From NCBI GenBank assembly GCA_963585895.1, contig OY757911.1, positions 60,235,530-60,299,529 on the forward strand: a stretch of 64,000 nucleotides of DNA. Direction: 5' to 3'. Under the pieces are notes generated by a model. It saw nothing but the letters and a program-made list of their open reading frames with translations, had not been told where the DNA came from and searched no databases. A program made the translations under genes and the position numbers. The stretch's first letter is position 1; each line of letters starts with the position of its first letter. This document shows positions 20,320-31,009 of this stretch, piece after piece. This DNA is from Sepioteuthis lessoniana (taxonomy: Eukaryota > Mollusca > Cephalopoda > Myopsida > Loliginidae).

Positions 20320-20790
20320 ATAAATATTTGATAATACATGTAATCATTTGACTGTGTGCAAACAATAAGTAGACATCCTTGAAACCATTGGACAGTGTGA
20401 AAACAAAAATAGCAATACTTGAAACAATTTAACTGTGGGCAAACAATAAATGGAAATCCTTGAAGCCATTGGACTGCGTGCAAACAATAAATAGCAATAC
20501 TTGCAACCATCTATGTGCAAACAAGAAATAGAAATCCTTAAAACTATTTAACTAGGTGAAAATAGCAAATGGAAATCCTTGAAACCATCTTTGCAAACAT
20601 TAAATAGCAATGCTTGAAACCTTTGGACAGTTTACAAACAATAACTCGCAATACTCGAAATCATTTAATTATGTACCAACAATAAATAGTAATACTTAAA
20701 ACCAGTGGACTGTGTGCAAACAATGAATAGCAATACTTGTAACCATTTTAATGTGTGCAAAGAAAAGATTAGCATTAAATTAGATAAGAA
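20320..20790. repeat. Tandem repeat of about 40-bp units (family E variable region)
   Basis: About eleven imperfect units of the type AACCATTTGACTGTGTGCAA plus ACAATAAATAGCAATACTTG. The same units occur singly inside family E copies (for example near 24.3 and 37.3 kb), so this is an expanded internal variable region, lying just downstream of an E body fragment. Confidence 0.8.
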
Positions 20791-20829
20791 TACTTGATGA
20801 ATAGAATTAGTTATGTTCCGTAGAAATAC

Positions 20830-21085
20830 CTGAAACCTCTTGGCCTAGTGGTTAGAGTGTTTGTCAATAGCCTGGTAGACCGGGGTTCAATCCCAGGTCG
20901 AGTCATACCAAAGACTCAAAAAATGGAACTTGATGCCGCCTTGCTTAATACTCAGCATTATAAGGTAAAGTAAGGTAAAGTGAAGCAATCCAGAGAAAGG
21001 AGTAGTGCCCTTCCTAACACTTCGATGTAGTAGGTATTGAAAAGGGAACCCTCGAGTCGCTCTCGACTAGGGTCGCTAATTTTAC
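20830..21085 (+). mobile_element. SINE-C copy
   Basis: Head TTGGCCTAGTGGTTAGAGTG, B-box GGTTCAATCCCAGGTCGAGT, GTCATACCAAAGACTC, TGGAACTTGATGCC, AGCAATCCAGAGAAAGGAGT and GAGTCGCTCTCGACT. Close to full length. Confidence 0.8.
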
Positions 21086-21304
21086 TTTACTAATTTGTCC
21101 CTAGGTAAAGAACTCTTTAAATCCAAGTAAAAAATCAAGAATAACATGATAGCAGACACTTTTCCGAACCATGAAAACAGGCTAATATAAACTAGGATAA
21201 TCATTAGACATAATGCAGATACAGGATTTCAATGTAAGTTACCGGAGACAAAGGAGAGATCAAGAGACGACAATGACTTCATAGAAAAAGAAATAAATCA
21301 AACC

Positions 21305-21460
21305 TAGTAAGATACTACTCACTTTATTAATGTGTTTCAGCCGCCTTCTAGATCGGTTTCAAATTAGAAAGACGTGGAGTGATTACTAGTGCCTTGGTGA
21401 ATCATAGCCCATCCTTAGCTGGTGGGGTGGGGCAGTCTCGCTATCTCTTGAACTTTGAAA
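21305..21460 (+). repeat. Repeat F, copy 2
   Basis: CTCACTTTATTAATGTGTTT, AAATTAGAAAGACGTGG, GCCTTGGTGAATCATAGCCC and AGCTGGTGGGGTGGGGCAGT correspond to copy 1 at 19.9 kb. Confidence 0.55.
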
Positions 21461-21659
21461 ATTTGTCAAAAGATGTTAAACCATACAATAGGTACATGTT
21501 TATGGGCTATAATGTTACCAAGAATCTATTTATTTCCCTTGACTTGCTTTATGTTGGAAGGAATTTAATATCTATTTGACTTTTGAAATACGCGTAAAAG
21601 CTTGAACTTCAAAATGAGGCATATATTTATAGATAAAACCCATCTAAAATCAGATTTTG

Positions 21660-21975
21660 GGGTAATATACATCGTACATGGTGGTGGTTAGTTTGTTGGG
21701 TTTTATGGCATATCAAGCTTTGTAGGTTATTTAACGCCATTTCCATTTTTATGCAAATGGTCTGCTCTATTTCAAACAATTCAGTTTAGCATGAGTACAC
21801 AGTTTAATTGTCAAAAACATTTCTATTTGAAGTTATTCAGTCTATTCAAACAATTCTAATTCAGTTAATTCAGTTTAGTATAAGTGCAGACACTCGTTGG
21901 ATCTTACCCCTCTGCAGAGGTGCAGTCGGTGTATTCTACAGCCCCAGTCGACTGGGGATCACAGGCGGTATCCAA
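21660..21975 (-). mobile_element. Family E copy, internally shortened
   Basis: From the plus strand the order is tail to body: GTTGGGTTTTATGGCATATC and the hairpin (about 21690-21745), the variable A+T section, then CACTCGTTGGATCTTACCCC, TGCAGAGGTGCAGTCGGTG and CAGCCCCAGTCGACTGGGG. The middle of the body is missing. Confidence 0.75.
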
Positions 21976-23335
21976 CTAAATGAAATGAATACACAGTTTG
22001 GCTTGGATTTTTGCTTCTAACAATGTAATTGTACATGTCTTATGCTTGATATTTATTCTAGAAATCAATTTTGTTGACAAAATATTAGCAATTAAAAGAA
22101 AGTTTTGACTGTATATGTTTTCTAAAGAGTTGATCCTGAACCAAATGAAATTACGTTGAAGAGACAGCATATTGGTCCTTATTTTAGAATATATATCAGA
22201 ATAGAATGTTCTACCTCGGCATTTTCATGATATTCTAAGATATACAGAAAATATTTCGTTGTGTTTTGAGGGGTGTTAACTTAAAATCTAAAAGTAAGTT
22301 GTTATGAAGATAGTTATTAAACATAGTACTAAATCTGTTTGTTCAAAATAATCAGAACATTTCTGGAAACCTTTGAGGTATTTTGTCTTAAATTCAGACA
22401 TTTCTGAGCTTGAAAGCCATTTTAACGATTGCGTTATAATTTTGATGATAAATTTGCACGTATAAATTTTGCCATTAATTTTTCTATAAAAGTGTCAACT
22501 TCGAAATACCGTAACTTAAAAAATAATCATCGAAGGAAAATTAAACAAAACAAAACAAAACAACGTCTCCAATATTAAGAATATTTACATGTTCTGTTAC
22601 ACGAAGGATCTTCCAAAACAGTCAAATGTCTGAAAAGAAGTGTGCAGTATCCAATGCGAATCGAACCCACTATCAGCGGTCAACTAGTCACTGACAAGAT
22701 GTGCAGATTCTGTCTCCAGAACAAAACTTATTCAGAAGAGTTTATTAAAAAAAAGCTAATGTAGACATTATCTAGGAAAAAAAGGAAGCGAATAACAATC
22801 CCCCACTAAAAAGAAAAAAAATCGCCTCTCGCCAAACAAAACAAAACAAATCAAGACAAAAAGATAACAAAATATATCAAGTACAATATTCACACAGCAA
22901 CACATAACGAATTGTGTTTGAACAAAGGCAGGAGAAAGAATTATTAGAAATCTAGTTTAAGACACGAAAAAGTTTTGGGTAAGTCATAAATTTATTGACT
23001 ATTAATAACAATCTCTGTCAGATTGTCAAGTCTGTATCAGGTTTTACTGCCGCTGTTAGAGGGAAATAAATAAAAAGCAAATCAGAAAACGCTGAAAGAG
23101 AGGAAGGAATAGAAAATGATGTCAGATCTTTTCTCGTTGAGTATTACATCCAGCCATATATGAATATGGCTGGCGAGGGTGGATATTCAAAAAGAAACAA
23201 CATGTTCTAAATGCCAGACAACGTGAAATAAAAGCTATGGAGGACGACTTTCACCAATGCGAAGAGCTATGTTCGGAATCAAATTACTGTGATGTCACGT
23301 TATCGATACCGGCAACAATTTAGCTTGGGGATTGA
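21976..23335. other. AT-rich interval, one weak tRNA-like patch
   Basis: No genes seen. A minus-strand patch at about 22640-22715 (AATCGAACCCACTATCAGCG on plus) resembles the B-box part of SINE-D. Confidence 0.45.
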
Positions 23336-23339
23336 AGAA

Positions 23340-23353
23340 TACACACACACAGA

Positions 23354-23409
<56 letters not shown>

Positions 23410-23437
23410 TGTGTGTGTGTGTGTGTGTGTGTGTGAT
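23340..23437. repeat. (AC)n (TA)n (TG)n microsatellite
   Basis: AC repeats, a long TA run at 23357-23406 and a TG run at 23410-23435. Confidence 0.95.
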
Positions 23438-23915
23438 CAAATTTACATGAAACGAGGCCCCTAGCAAAACATGTCAATGGGATTTTCCAAACGGTGTTTT
23501 TTTTCTTTATCCACCGGATTTCAGTCCAAACTTTAATTTTTGGAATGACCGCAGGGTCCCGGAGGAGTGATGAGTTAGACAAAGATTTGTATTTGAGGAT
23601 ACCCGGACATATTCTGAAAACAATTAGTAGTTAAATAATCAGCTTAGTTTTGTGGTAGACTGAGATTGACTGATTTTGAAGGCATGTCAACACACACCGG
23701 GTAATTTTATGCCTAGAAGTTAAGGAACTGCGTTTATTGAACGTCTATATTTACATCTTTTGTGGAATTGTTTCTTAAGAGGTTTTGCACACAGTTCTAT
23801 GGTTTCATGTATTCCTATCTAATACAAGTAATCATGAGTTTTCGAGTAATTATTCCTGTTTAGTTATAAACATTTGTTTACAAAGAGTTATATGGTTTCA
23901 AGTAACTAATAATAA
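23438..23915. other. Interval without recognisable features
   Basis: Nothing coding or repetitive was recognised. Confidence 0.45.
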
Positions 23916-23919
23916 TCAA

Positions 23920-25725
23920 ACCAAGTCGGTTGGAGGTGGGGGGCTGTAGAATACACCGATTGCATCTTGGTAGAGGGTTAAGAACTCTCAACGAGAATCC
24001 TAGATATGACAAGAACAATCTTTGTGTGAGGATCTAGTAATGCTGGAGCTTTGGGAAATGCGGAGTACCCCTTCATTGCCATCGCTCCCAGGTCTACTCT
24101 GGTCCGGAGTCGTAGCACCTGATAGGGTCCAATCTAGGGGTAAAATAGAACTGTTTGATATCTAAACTGTGTACTTATTCTAAACTGAGTTGCTTGAAAT
24201 TGAACTGATTATTTAAATGTGAGTAAACAAATGACTGATGTTTACTTGAATAGTTTGTGATACTTACCAATAATTGGAACCATTTAACTGAGTGCAAACG
24301 AATGAGTAGCATCTAATAAAACAATTTAAGCTAAATGGCAATACTTGTAACCCCTTCACAGTGTGCTAACAAATCATAGATAATTAATTGCATTATAAGT
24401 GTTAGATTGAAGTAGCTGAAACCATTTAACTATGTAGAAACAATAGCAATATTAGTGTGTAAACAAATTAGTTCTTTGCCCAGTCGGCTGGGGCTGTAGA
24501 ATACACCGACTGCACCTCTGCAGATGGGTAAGACTCCACCCCACCAACGAGTGTCCTGGATATGACACTAAAAAATCTGATGGTGAGGTTCCAGTGATAC
24601 TGGAGCTTTGGGGAATGTGGAGTACCCCCTTATTGCCGTCGCTCCCAGGTCCACTCTGGCCCGGAGTGGTAGCACCTGATATAGGTCCTATCTATGGGTT
24701 AAATAGAACTAAACCATGCTTCTTTCACTATACTGATTTTTTCATTTTAAACCACGTATTTATGCTAAACTGAATTGTTTAAAATAGAACTGTTTTGACA
24801 TTGAAACTGTGTACTAATGCTAACCTGTATACTTAAGCTGAACTGAATTATCTGAAATAAAACTGTTTGACATTTAACTCTGACTATTGCCCAGTCGGCT
24901 GGGGGTGTAAAATACTCTGACTGCACCTCTACAGAGGGGTAAGATCTCCCCCCAATGAGTGTCCTGATATAACACTAAACAGTCTGATGATGAGGTCCCA
25001 GTAATGCTGGGGCCTTGGGGAATACGGAGCACCCCTTCATTGCCATTGCTCCCAGGTCCACTCTGGCCCGGTGTGGTAGCACCTGATAGGGCCCTATCTA
25101 TGGGTTAAATTGAACTAACGGCATACTTATGCTAAACTGAATTGTTTGATTAAACTGAATAGCTTGAAATAGAAATGTTTTTGACAATTAACCCTTACTT
25201 ACATTTAAACTGCATGCTTATGCTAAACTGAATTATTTCAAATAGAACTATTTTTTGACATTGAAACTGTATTTACACTAAACTGAATTGTTTAACATAG
25301 AACTGTTTTGACATATAACTGTGTGTAAACAAAATCTGTACTTATACTAAACTGAATGAGCTGAATTAGAACTGCTTTACTAAACTGAATAGCTCGAAAT
25401 AGAAAGGTTTTTCACAATTATACTGTACTTACATTTAAACTGCGTGCTTATGCTCTACTGAATTATTTGAAATTGAACTGTTTTGACCTTGAAACAGCAC
25501 TTACACAAAACTGAATTGTTATATATAACTGCTTGAATAGTTTGGAAAAGAAATGTTTTGCCAATTAAACTGTGTACTCATACTAAACTGAATTGTTTTA
25601 AATAGAACTGATTATTTACATAAAAATGGATTTGGCGTTAAATAACCTACAAAGGTTGATATGCCATAAAACCCAACAAACCAAACCAAACCAAACCAAA
25701 CCAACAAATTAGTTCTTACGCATTT
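23920..25725 (+). mobile_element. Three family E bodies in tandem with one shared 3' tail
   Basis: E bodies begin at about 23925, 24478 and 24887. Each carries the AGTCGGCTGGGG-type box, a CC.CTGCAGAGGGGTAAG-type segment, the central CCAGTAATGCTGG-type hairpin, GAGTACCCC, and CTCCCAGGTCCACTCTGG. Each is followed by variable-region units of 40-60 bp (TGCTAAACTGAATTGTTTGA, AATAGAACTGTTTTGACA and similar). Only the last has a complete 3' hairpin (25633-25666) and an (ACCAA)n tail ending near 25705. The layout suggests unequal recombination between E copies, or an element with several body units. Confidence 0.8.
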
Positions 25726-25914
25726 AAGAATAAAATTAACGACAAACTAATCGTTTACATATTATCTATATCTATTCAAATGTGTTCAAACAAAGGACTG
25801 ATTTTAAATTGTGACTGTTATAAAGCAAGACTTGAAACCATTTAACTGTGTTCCAAAAAAAAGGTCTGACTCGTTTAAAAACGTTTTTGAGAAAATGCGT
25901 TAACAAATCAGATA

Positions 25915-26340
25915 TGTTTAATATATAAAGGATTAGGTATTAAATAACCTAAAATGGTTGATATGCCATAAAACCCAACGAAACTAAATCCTATATATTT
26001 AATATAATTGTATAAAGAGGGTTAGGCATTAAATAACCTACAAAGGTTGATATGCCAAAAACCCCACCAAACCAAATTCTATATATTTAATACAATTGTA
26101 CAAAGAGGATTTGGCATTAAATAACCTACAATTGTTGGTATGCCATAAAATCAAACCAAGCAGAACCTAAAAAGTATGTATAAATAAAATTCGGCACTAA
26201 ATATGTACTAAGGTTTGATATGCCATTAAATCAAATAACCAAACACATCATATGTATATATATTCAATACATAAATAAAATCAAGATTTGACATTAATCT
26301 ACCTACAAGGGTTCGTATGCCATAAATACCTACTATTGTT
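25915..26340 (+). repeat. Tandem array of the 3' hairpin tail
   Basis: Five units of about 80-95 bp, each composed of a TATATTTAATA-type spacer, a GATTTGGCATTAAATAACCT-type left arm, the AAGGTTGATATGCCA right arm and an AAACCAAACC-type stretch. This is the terminal module of family E and SINE-A, repeated without their bodies. A sixth single unit lies at about 26660-26750, after SINE-A. Confidence 0.8.
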
Positions 26341-26426
26341 GTTGGATAGAATGCTGGAAAATATTCAACTGTGTGCAATCTCGTTTATTTTGAATGTTAC
26401 CAACAAACTATTCGTTTACAAATCGT

Positions 26427-26660
26427 AGGGGGTGTCCTCGTGGTGTACTAGTTAAAGCGATAAACTGCGAAATCGTAGTAAGCAAGTTCGTACTCAAGTC
26501 ACGCTATTGCGTTTACTTTCAGGCAAATACCCTTGGGAAAGGTATGAACCCCCTTATCCTCCCAGCTATGGGTTAAATAGTACTATTACTGTTCTTCTAG
26601 GAGAATGACTTTGGCATTAAGTAACCTACAAAGGTTGATATGCCATTAAACAAAGAAACC
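26427..26660 (+). mobile_element. SINE-A copy
   Basis: tRNA-like head GGTGTCCTCGTGGTGTACTA (A-box region) with B-box-like AAGTTCGTACTC, then the body TTTACTTTCAGGCAAATACC, CTTGGGAAAGGTATGAACCC and TCCCAGCTATGGGTTAAATA. The 3' hairpin is at 26612-26645. Near full length. Confidence 0.85.
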
Positions 26661-26849
26661 AAATAAATCATATATACTCAATATATATGTATAAGTGTGG
26701 CATTAATTAACATAGTAAAGGTTGATATGCCATAAAACCAAACCAGACCTAATAATACTCTTTAGTAAACAATTATAGCTTCAAGTAACAATTCGTAAAA
26801 GCACATGGCTTCAAATACTAATAATTTTTATATAGATCTATTTGACCTA

Positions 26850-27120
26850 TAGATGGAATTCTAACAGTCACTTCCACATCTAATTCAGAGTGAACTTGGG
26901 AGTTATGGCAATGAATGAATTCTTCACACACCCTAAATTTTCAGAACTGAAGCCTCACCATAAGTTGCAGTTTAGTGTCATATCCAGAACACCTCAATAT
27001 TTTTATGGGGTGGGGTCATACACTCGTTTAAGTGATACAGTCAGTGTATTGTAGACCCCAACACCATTGCGTGACAAGCAGTGAGGATCAACGTTACTAG
27101 AAAGGTCTACAGGATGTACA
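26850..27120 (-). mobile_element. Family E, diverged subfamily copy
   Basis: The plus strand shows TTTGACCTATAGATGGAATT, AACTTGGGAGTTATGGCAAT, TTTAGTGTCATATCCAGAAC and CAGTCAGTGTATTGTAGACC, the diverged versions of the E landmarks in minus order. A (CAAA)n stretch follows at 27119-27141. Confidence 0.65.
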
Positions 27121-27359
27121 AACAAACAAACAAACAAACAACCCCACCAAACAAACAAAAGGTCAAGAAACAGACACAAACAAAAGATCATTGCGTAGAT
27201 TTGCTAAAAGATGTTTGGTGAATCTGATAAGGTTCGAACTCTCTATTCACTAATAACTGACCTGTTCAATCACCTTTGTTTGCCATTACATCGCAACAAA
27301 GTGATCAAAGAAGTAGAAAAAGTTTTAAAAAAGTATCAGTAGTAATTTACTAATGTTCA

Positions 27360-27600
27360 CTTATTTTGGTTTCTTTTGTTTAATGGCATATCAACCTTCG
27401 GTGGGTTATTTCATGCCAAAGATATCCTTATAGAAGAACATCGGCGGCACTATTTAGCCCATAGCTGGAGAGGATAAGAGGGTTCGAATCTTTCCAAAGT
27501 GTATTATTCTATAAGAACATAATTACACGACTGGAGTTCGAACTTGCTTACTACAATCTTACAGTCGAGCACTTCAGCCACTACCACACGAGGACTATCT
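27360..27600 (-). mobile_element. SINE-A copy
   Basis: Plus-strand view: tail with TGGCATATCAACCTTCGGTG, CTATTTAGCCCATAGCTGG, GGAGTTCGAACTTGCTTACT (B-box complement) and ACTACCACACGAGGAC (head). About 240 bp. Confidence 0.8.
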
Positions 27601-27661
27601 CGTTAACTTATTTTGGCACATAGCCAGAAATACATATAGCGGAGTTTGCCAACAATTAGAT

Positions 27662-27877
27662 CAGTGTTTCTCAACCGGTGTTCTCTCGACCTCTGAGGTT
27701 CAGCAAGAAGTCGCTAGAGGTTCTGCGACAAACAGCAATAAAGAGGCCATTGCATATTAAATATAAATAACGATATATATTATTTTCCCTGAGACATAAA
27801 AAACTCTTACAAGAGTTTCCTGTGATATGAAAACTATTTCAAGAGTTCCACGAAGCTAAAAAAGTTGAGAAACGCGG
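27662..27877. mobile_element. Non-autonomous hAT-type MITE
   Basis: It begins CAGTGTTTCTCAACC and ends with the inverse complement of CCGCGTTTCTCAACT, the typical hAT terminus. At about 216 bp with no coding capacity, it is a miniature element. Candidate 8-bp flanks (AATTAGAT and CATTCATC) do not match well, so the duplication is not confirmed. Confidence 0.7.
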
Positions 27878-27968
27878 CATTCATCCATGGGAAGTGCCTA
27901 AGGAAATATGTCTGTCACACGACATCCAAGTTTTTGAAGATATTTGCTTAGCTTGTCCGATAATACGA

Positions 27969-28435
27969 TGGCCCAGTCGGCTGGGGCTGTAGAATACACC
28001 GACTGCACCTCAGGAGAGGGGCAAGACTCCCCCCAAAGAGTGTCCTGGATATGACACAAAACAATCTTATTGTAGGGCTCCAGTAATGCTAATGTTTTGG
28101 GGAATGCGGAGTAACCCTTTATTGCCATCGCTCAAAGGTCCATTCTGGCCAGGAGTAGTAGCACCAGACAGGGTCCTCTCTATGGATCAAATAAAATTAA
28201 ACTGTGTACTTATGCTAAACTGAATTGTTTGAAATTGAACTGTTTTTACATTTAAACTGTGTATTTATGCTAAACTGAATTGTTTTGAAAATGGGTCAAA
28301 AGGAACTAAACTGCGTACTTGTATTAAACTGAATTGTTTGAAATAGAACTGTTTATACGTATAAAATGGATTTGGCATTAAATAACATACAATGGTTGAT
28401 ATGCAATTAAACCAAACCAAACTAAGGCGATAATA
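27969..28435 (+). mobile_element. Family E copy, near complete
   Basis: Box GCCCAGTCGGCTGGGGCTGT at 27970, ATACACCGACTGCACC, GAGTGTCCTGGATATGACAC, a degraded central hairpin, GGGAATGCGGAGTAACCC and GGTCCATTCTGGCC. Three variable units (CTAAACTGAATTGTTTGAAA type) follow, then the 3' hairpin at about 28374-28408 and a CCAAACCAAAC tail. Confidence 0.85.
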
Positions 28436-28520
28436 ACACCTTACTCAATAAGTCCTGGGCCTAATATATAGATGGTGCCGCTAATACGATTTTTATAAAG
28501 TACTAACCTTCACATGGTAC

Positions 28521-29610
28521 GTGTCGAAATTTGAGCCCAATCAGATTAGTAGTTTTTACAGTTATTTAAGTGAAGCTACTGTTGCAAATTTTCAAAACAA
28601 AGAAAAAAAATTGAAGCATTGCTTTCTGATGGGAAATTATACTGTCCAAGCAAAGCAATGGCGTGATAAATGTTATTCGGACTCTGCTCCGTCCGAAATA
28701 ATGGTTAAGAGGTGGTATGTTGACTTTAAATAATTCTGAACGCTCAGGTTGTCCAAATTCGGCAGTTGTCCCAGAAAACACAAAAAATCCCCCCACTAAC
28801 TTGTTTTTGCCGATCATAAATTGAAGTTGCCTGAGATAGCAGAGGAGTTGAAGATATCAAAAGGCATTATATTCACCATTTTGCATGAAGCTCTGTCAAT
28901 GAGAAAGCCGTGTTCAAAGTGGGTACGGCGTTTGCTCACAGTCGATAAAAACAACGTGTCGACGATTCAGAGCGTTATTAGCGACAATTTTAACGCAACA
29001 AAAAGGAGTTTTTCCGTAAATATGTGACACTGGATGAAACATGGATCAACTAGTTCACTCCAGAGTCAAATCGGCTATCAACAAAGTGGAGAGCAGCAAG
29101 TGAAAGCCGTCCAAAGCGACCAAAGACGCAAACATCAGCAGACAAGATTTTGGCCTTCGGATTTTGCGATGCGCAATGTATTTTGTTCATCGAATTACCT
29201 TGAGAAAGGAAGAACCATCAATAGCGAATATTATATAGCATCATTGGTACGTTTGAAGGAAGAAATCGCCCCAAAACGGCCACAATGAAGAAGAGAAAAG
29301 TGCCCTTTCACCAGGACAATACACGTGTCACAAGTCGATCGCAACAATGGCAAAGCTACATGAATTGCACTTCGAATTGCTTTTGAACTCACCCTATTCA
29401 CCAGATTTGGGCCCCAGTAACTACTGGCCGTTTGCAGAAATCAAAAGAATGCTCCAGGGAAAGAGATTTGGATCCAATAAAGAAGAGATACCAGAAACCG
29501 AGGCGTATTTTGAGGCCAAAGACAAATCGTTAAACAAAAAAGGCGGCAAATTGTTAGAGAAGCGTTGGAAGCAGTGTGTTACCCTATAAGGAGACTACGT
29601 TAATGAATAA
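28521..29610 (+). pseudogene. Mar3 transposase remnant, DD34D class
   Basis: The full protein can be followed through frameshifts. Helix-turn-helix region: AKQWRDKCYSDSAPSEIMVK (about 28650). Then LKLPEIAEELKISKGIIFTI at about 28820. First Asp box LDETW at about 29030. LEKGRTINSEYYIASLVRLK precedes the second Asp box FHQDN (about 29310). The third box, about 29390-29430, reads YSPDLGPSNYWPF. In this family the Asp before the Tyr is catalytic, and here it is Asn. The C-terminus LLEKRWKQCVTL is followed by a premature stop. At least four frame disruptions plus the Asp-to-Asn change mean it is inactive. Confidence 0.85.
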
Positions 29611-29642
29611 AGTCGAAATTTGCCTAAAAATTGTTTTATTAG

Positions 29643-29883
29643 GGATGATTGGTTTCTTTTTTTAATGGCATGCCAACCTTCGTGGGTTATTTAATGCCAA
29701 ATTCATTCTTCTAGAAGAACAGTAGTGATGCTATTTAACCCATAGCTAGGAGGATAAGGGGATTCATACCTTTCCCAAGGGTATTTGCCCAAAAGTAAAC
29801 GTAATAGCGCGACCGGAATTCGAACTCGCTTACTACAATTCCTCAGTCCAGTGCTTTAACCATTACACCACGAGGACACCTCC
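29643..29883 (-). mobile_element. SINE-A nested in Mar3
   Basis: A full-length minus-strand copy, with head GGAGGTGTCCTCGTGGTGTA at the high coordinate and the TGGCAT..ATGCCA-type hairpin at the low end. It is flanked by a perfect 10-bp duplication GTTTTATTAG (29633-29642 and 29884-29893). It therefore inserted after Mar3, just inside the right inverted repeat. Confidence 0.9.
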
Positions 29884-29918
29884 GTTTTATTAGTGAGGAC
29901 TAGGACTTATTGAGTGAT

Positions 29919-30245
29919 GTGTTACGGAGGTGAATCAATGCGTATCAATAGCTGTATACATAGTCATTAACTTTATCGTATCATGTTTGAATTATGCAGA
30001 TTCTACTCAAAACTGAACTATTTACACTGAAAAGAATGAAATTATGTTAAAAAAATAAATGGCTTTTCATCACTAGACAACAGATTTACGAGAAAAAGCA
30101 ACAGAGATTTTATGGTGTTGCCAAAAAAAGGTCTTCCGATTCAATTTTGCTGTTCAGTGGCCCCGTTTTTATATCTTTTCCCTTCCTCTTAGAGTCACAA
30201 CTATATCCCATTCCTTCATATGCAAATTACATACACCTTGTGTCT
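29919..30245. other. Interval without recognisable features
   Basis: AT-rich; nothing recognised. Confidence 0.5.
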
Positions 30246-30249
30246 CATA

Positions 30250-30430
30250 GCACTACAAGAGAGAAATCAGTCACGCTATTATATTCACATTCGGACTAAT
30301 ATCCTTGCGAGCGGTATGAATCTCTTTAGACTCGACAGTTATAGGTTAAACATTAATATAACTTCTCTTCCACAAGGACAGATATAGCATTAAATAACCC
30401 ATGAAGACTGTTATGGCATTAAGAAATTTG
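30250..30430 (+). mobile_element. SINE-A, 5' truncated and diverged
   Basis: CAGTCACGCTATTATATTCA, GCGAGCGGTATGAATC and CAGTTATAGGTTAAACAT are followed by a hairpin with weakened pairing (AGCATTAAATAACCCATGAA..GTTATGGCATT). Confidence 0.65.
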
Positions 30431-31009
30431 ACTTACAAGAGAGAAAATGAGAGATTTTTCAAGAATTAGTATGATTAAACAATGACGTTCAGTGCGGACG
30501 CAGACAGAACATTACAATGACGCTCAGTGTGGGCGGAGATATTACATCACAAATACGTTTAAGGAAGACGAAGACATTACATTACAAAATTATCATTTAG
30601 AGGCAAACTTGACTAGAAGTTGTTTATTAACTAAGTAGATCATTTGATGTATATTATGCTAATAAAAATAAAAGTTCGGTCGGTGGGGTTTAGAATACGT
30701 GGACTGTATCCCCTGCAGAAGGTTACCCCACCAAAGAGGTGTCCTCGGTATGACGCCAAACTTCATGTGAGTTATAGGTTAAATATTACTACAACTGCTC
30801 TTCCACAAAAATGGATTTAGCATTAAATAACCCATGAAGACTGATATGTCATTAAGAAACTAGACTTACAAGAGAGAAAGAAGAGAGATATTAAAGGGAA
30901 AGTGAAAGAAAATGAGAGTGAAGGTTTTTAGTTTAAAAATAATAACCAAAGATATTATTTTGTATTTATATATTGAAAGAACTAGAAATGATAACAATAG
31001 ATAATTTAT

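Larger units (their letters stand above)
28441..29918 (+). mobile_element. Mar3: full-length mariner with both inverted repeats
   Basis: The left end TTACTCAATAAGTCCTGGGC (28441) and the inverse complement of the right end, TCACTCAATAAGTCCTAGTC (29899-29918), match at 17 of 20 positions. Without the nested SINE-A the element is about 1.23 kb, normal for mariner. It lies immediately downstream of a family E tail. A clean TA duplication is not obvious. Confidence 0.85.

Noticed and set aside
24980-25020. CTGATGA next to a strong hairpin in a family E body, as a hammerhead
   Set aside because: The hairpin is not followed directly by GAAA and other copies read CTGATGG. The stem belongs to the E fold.
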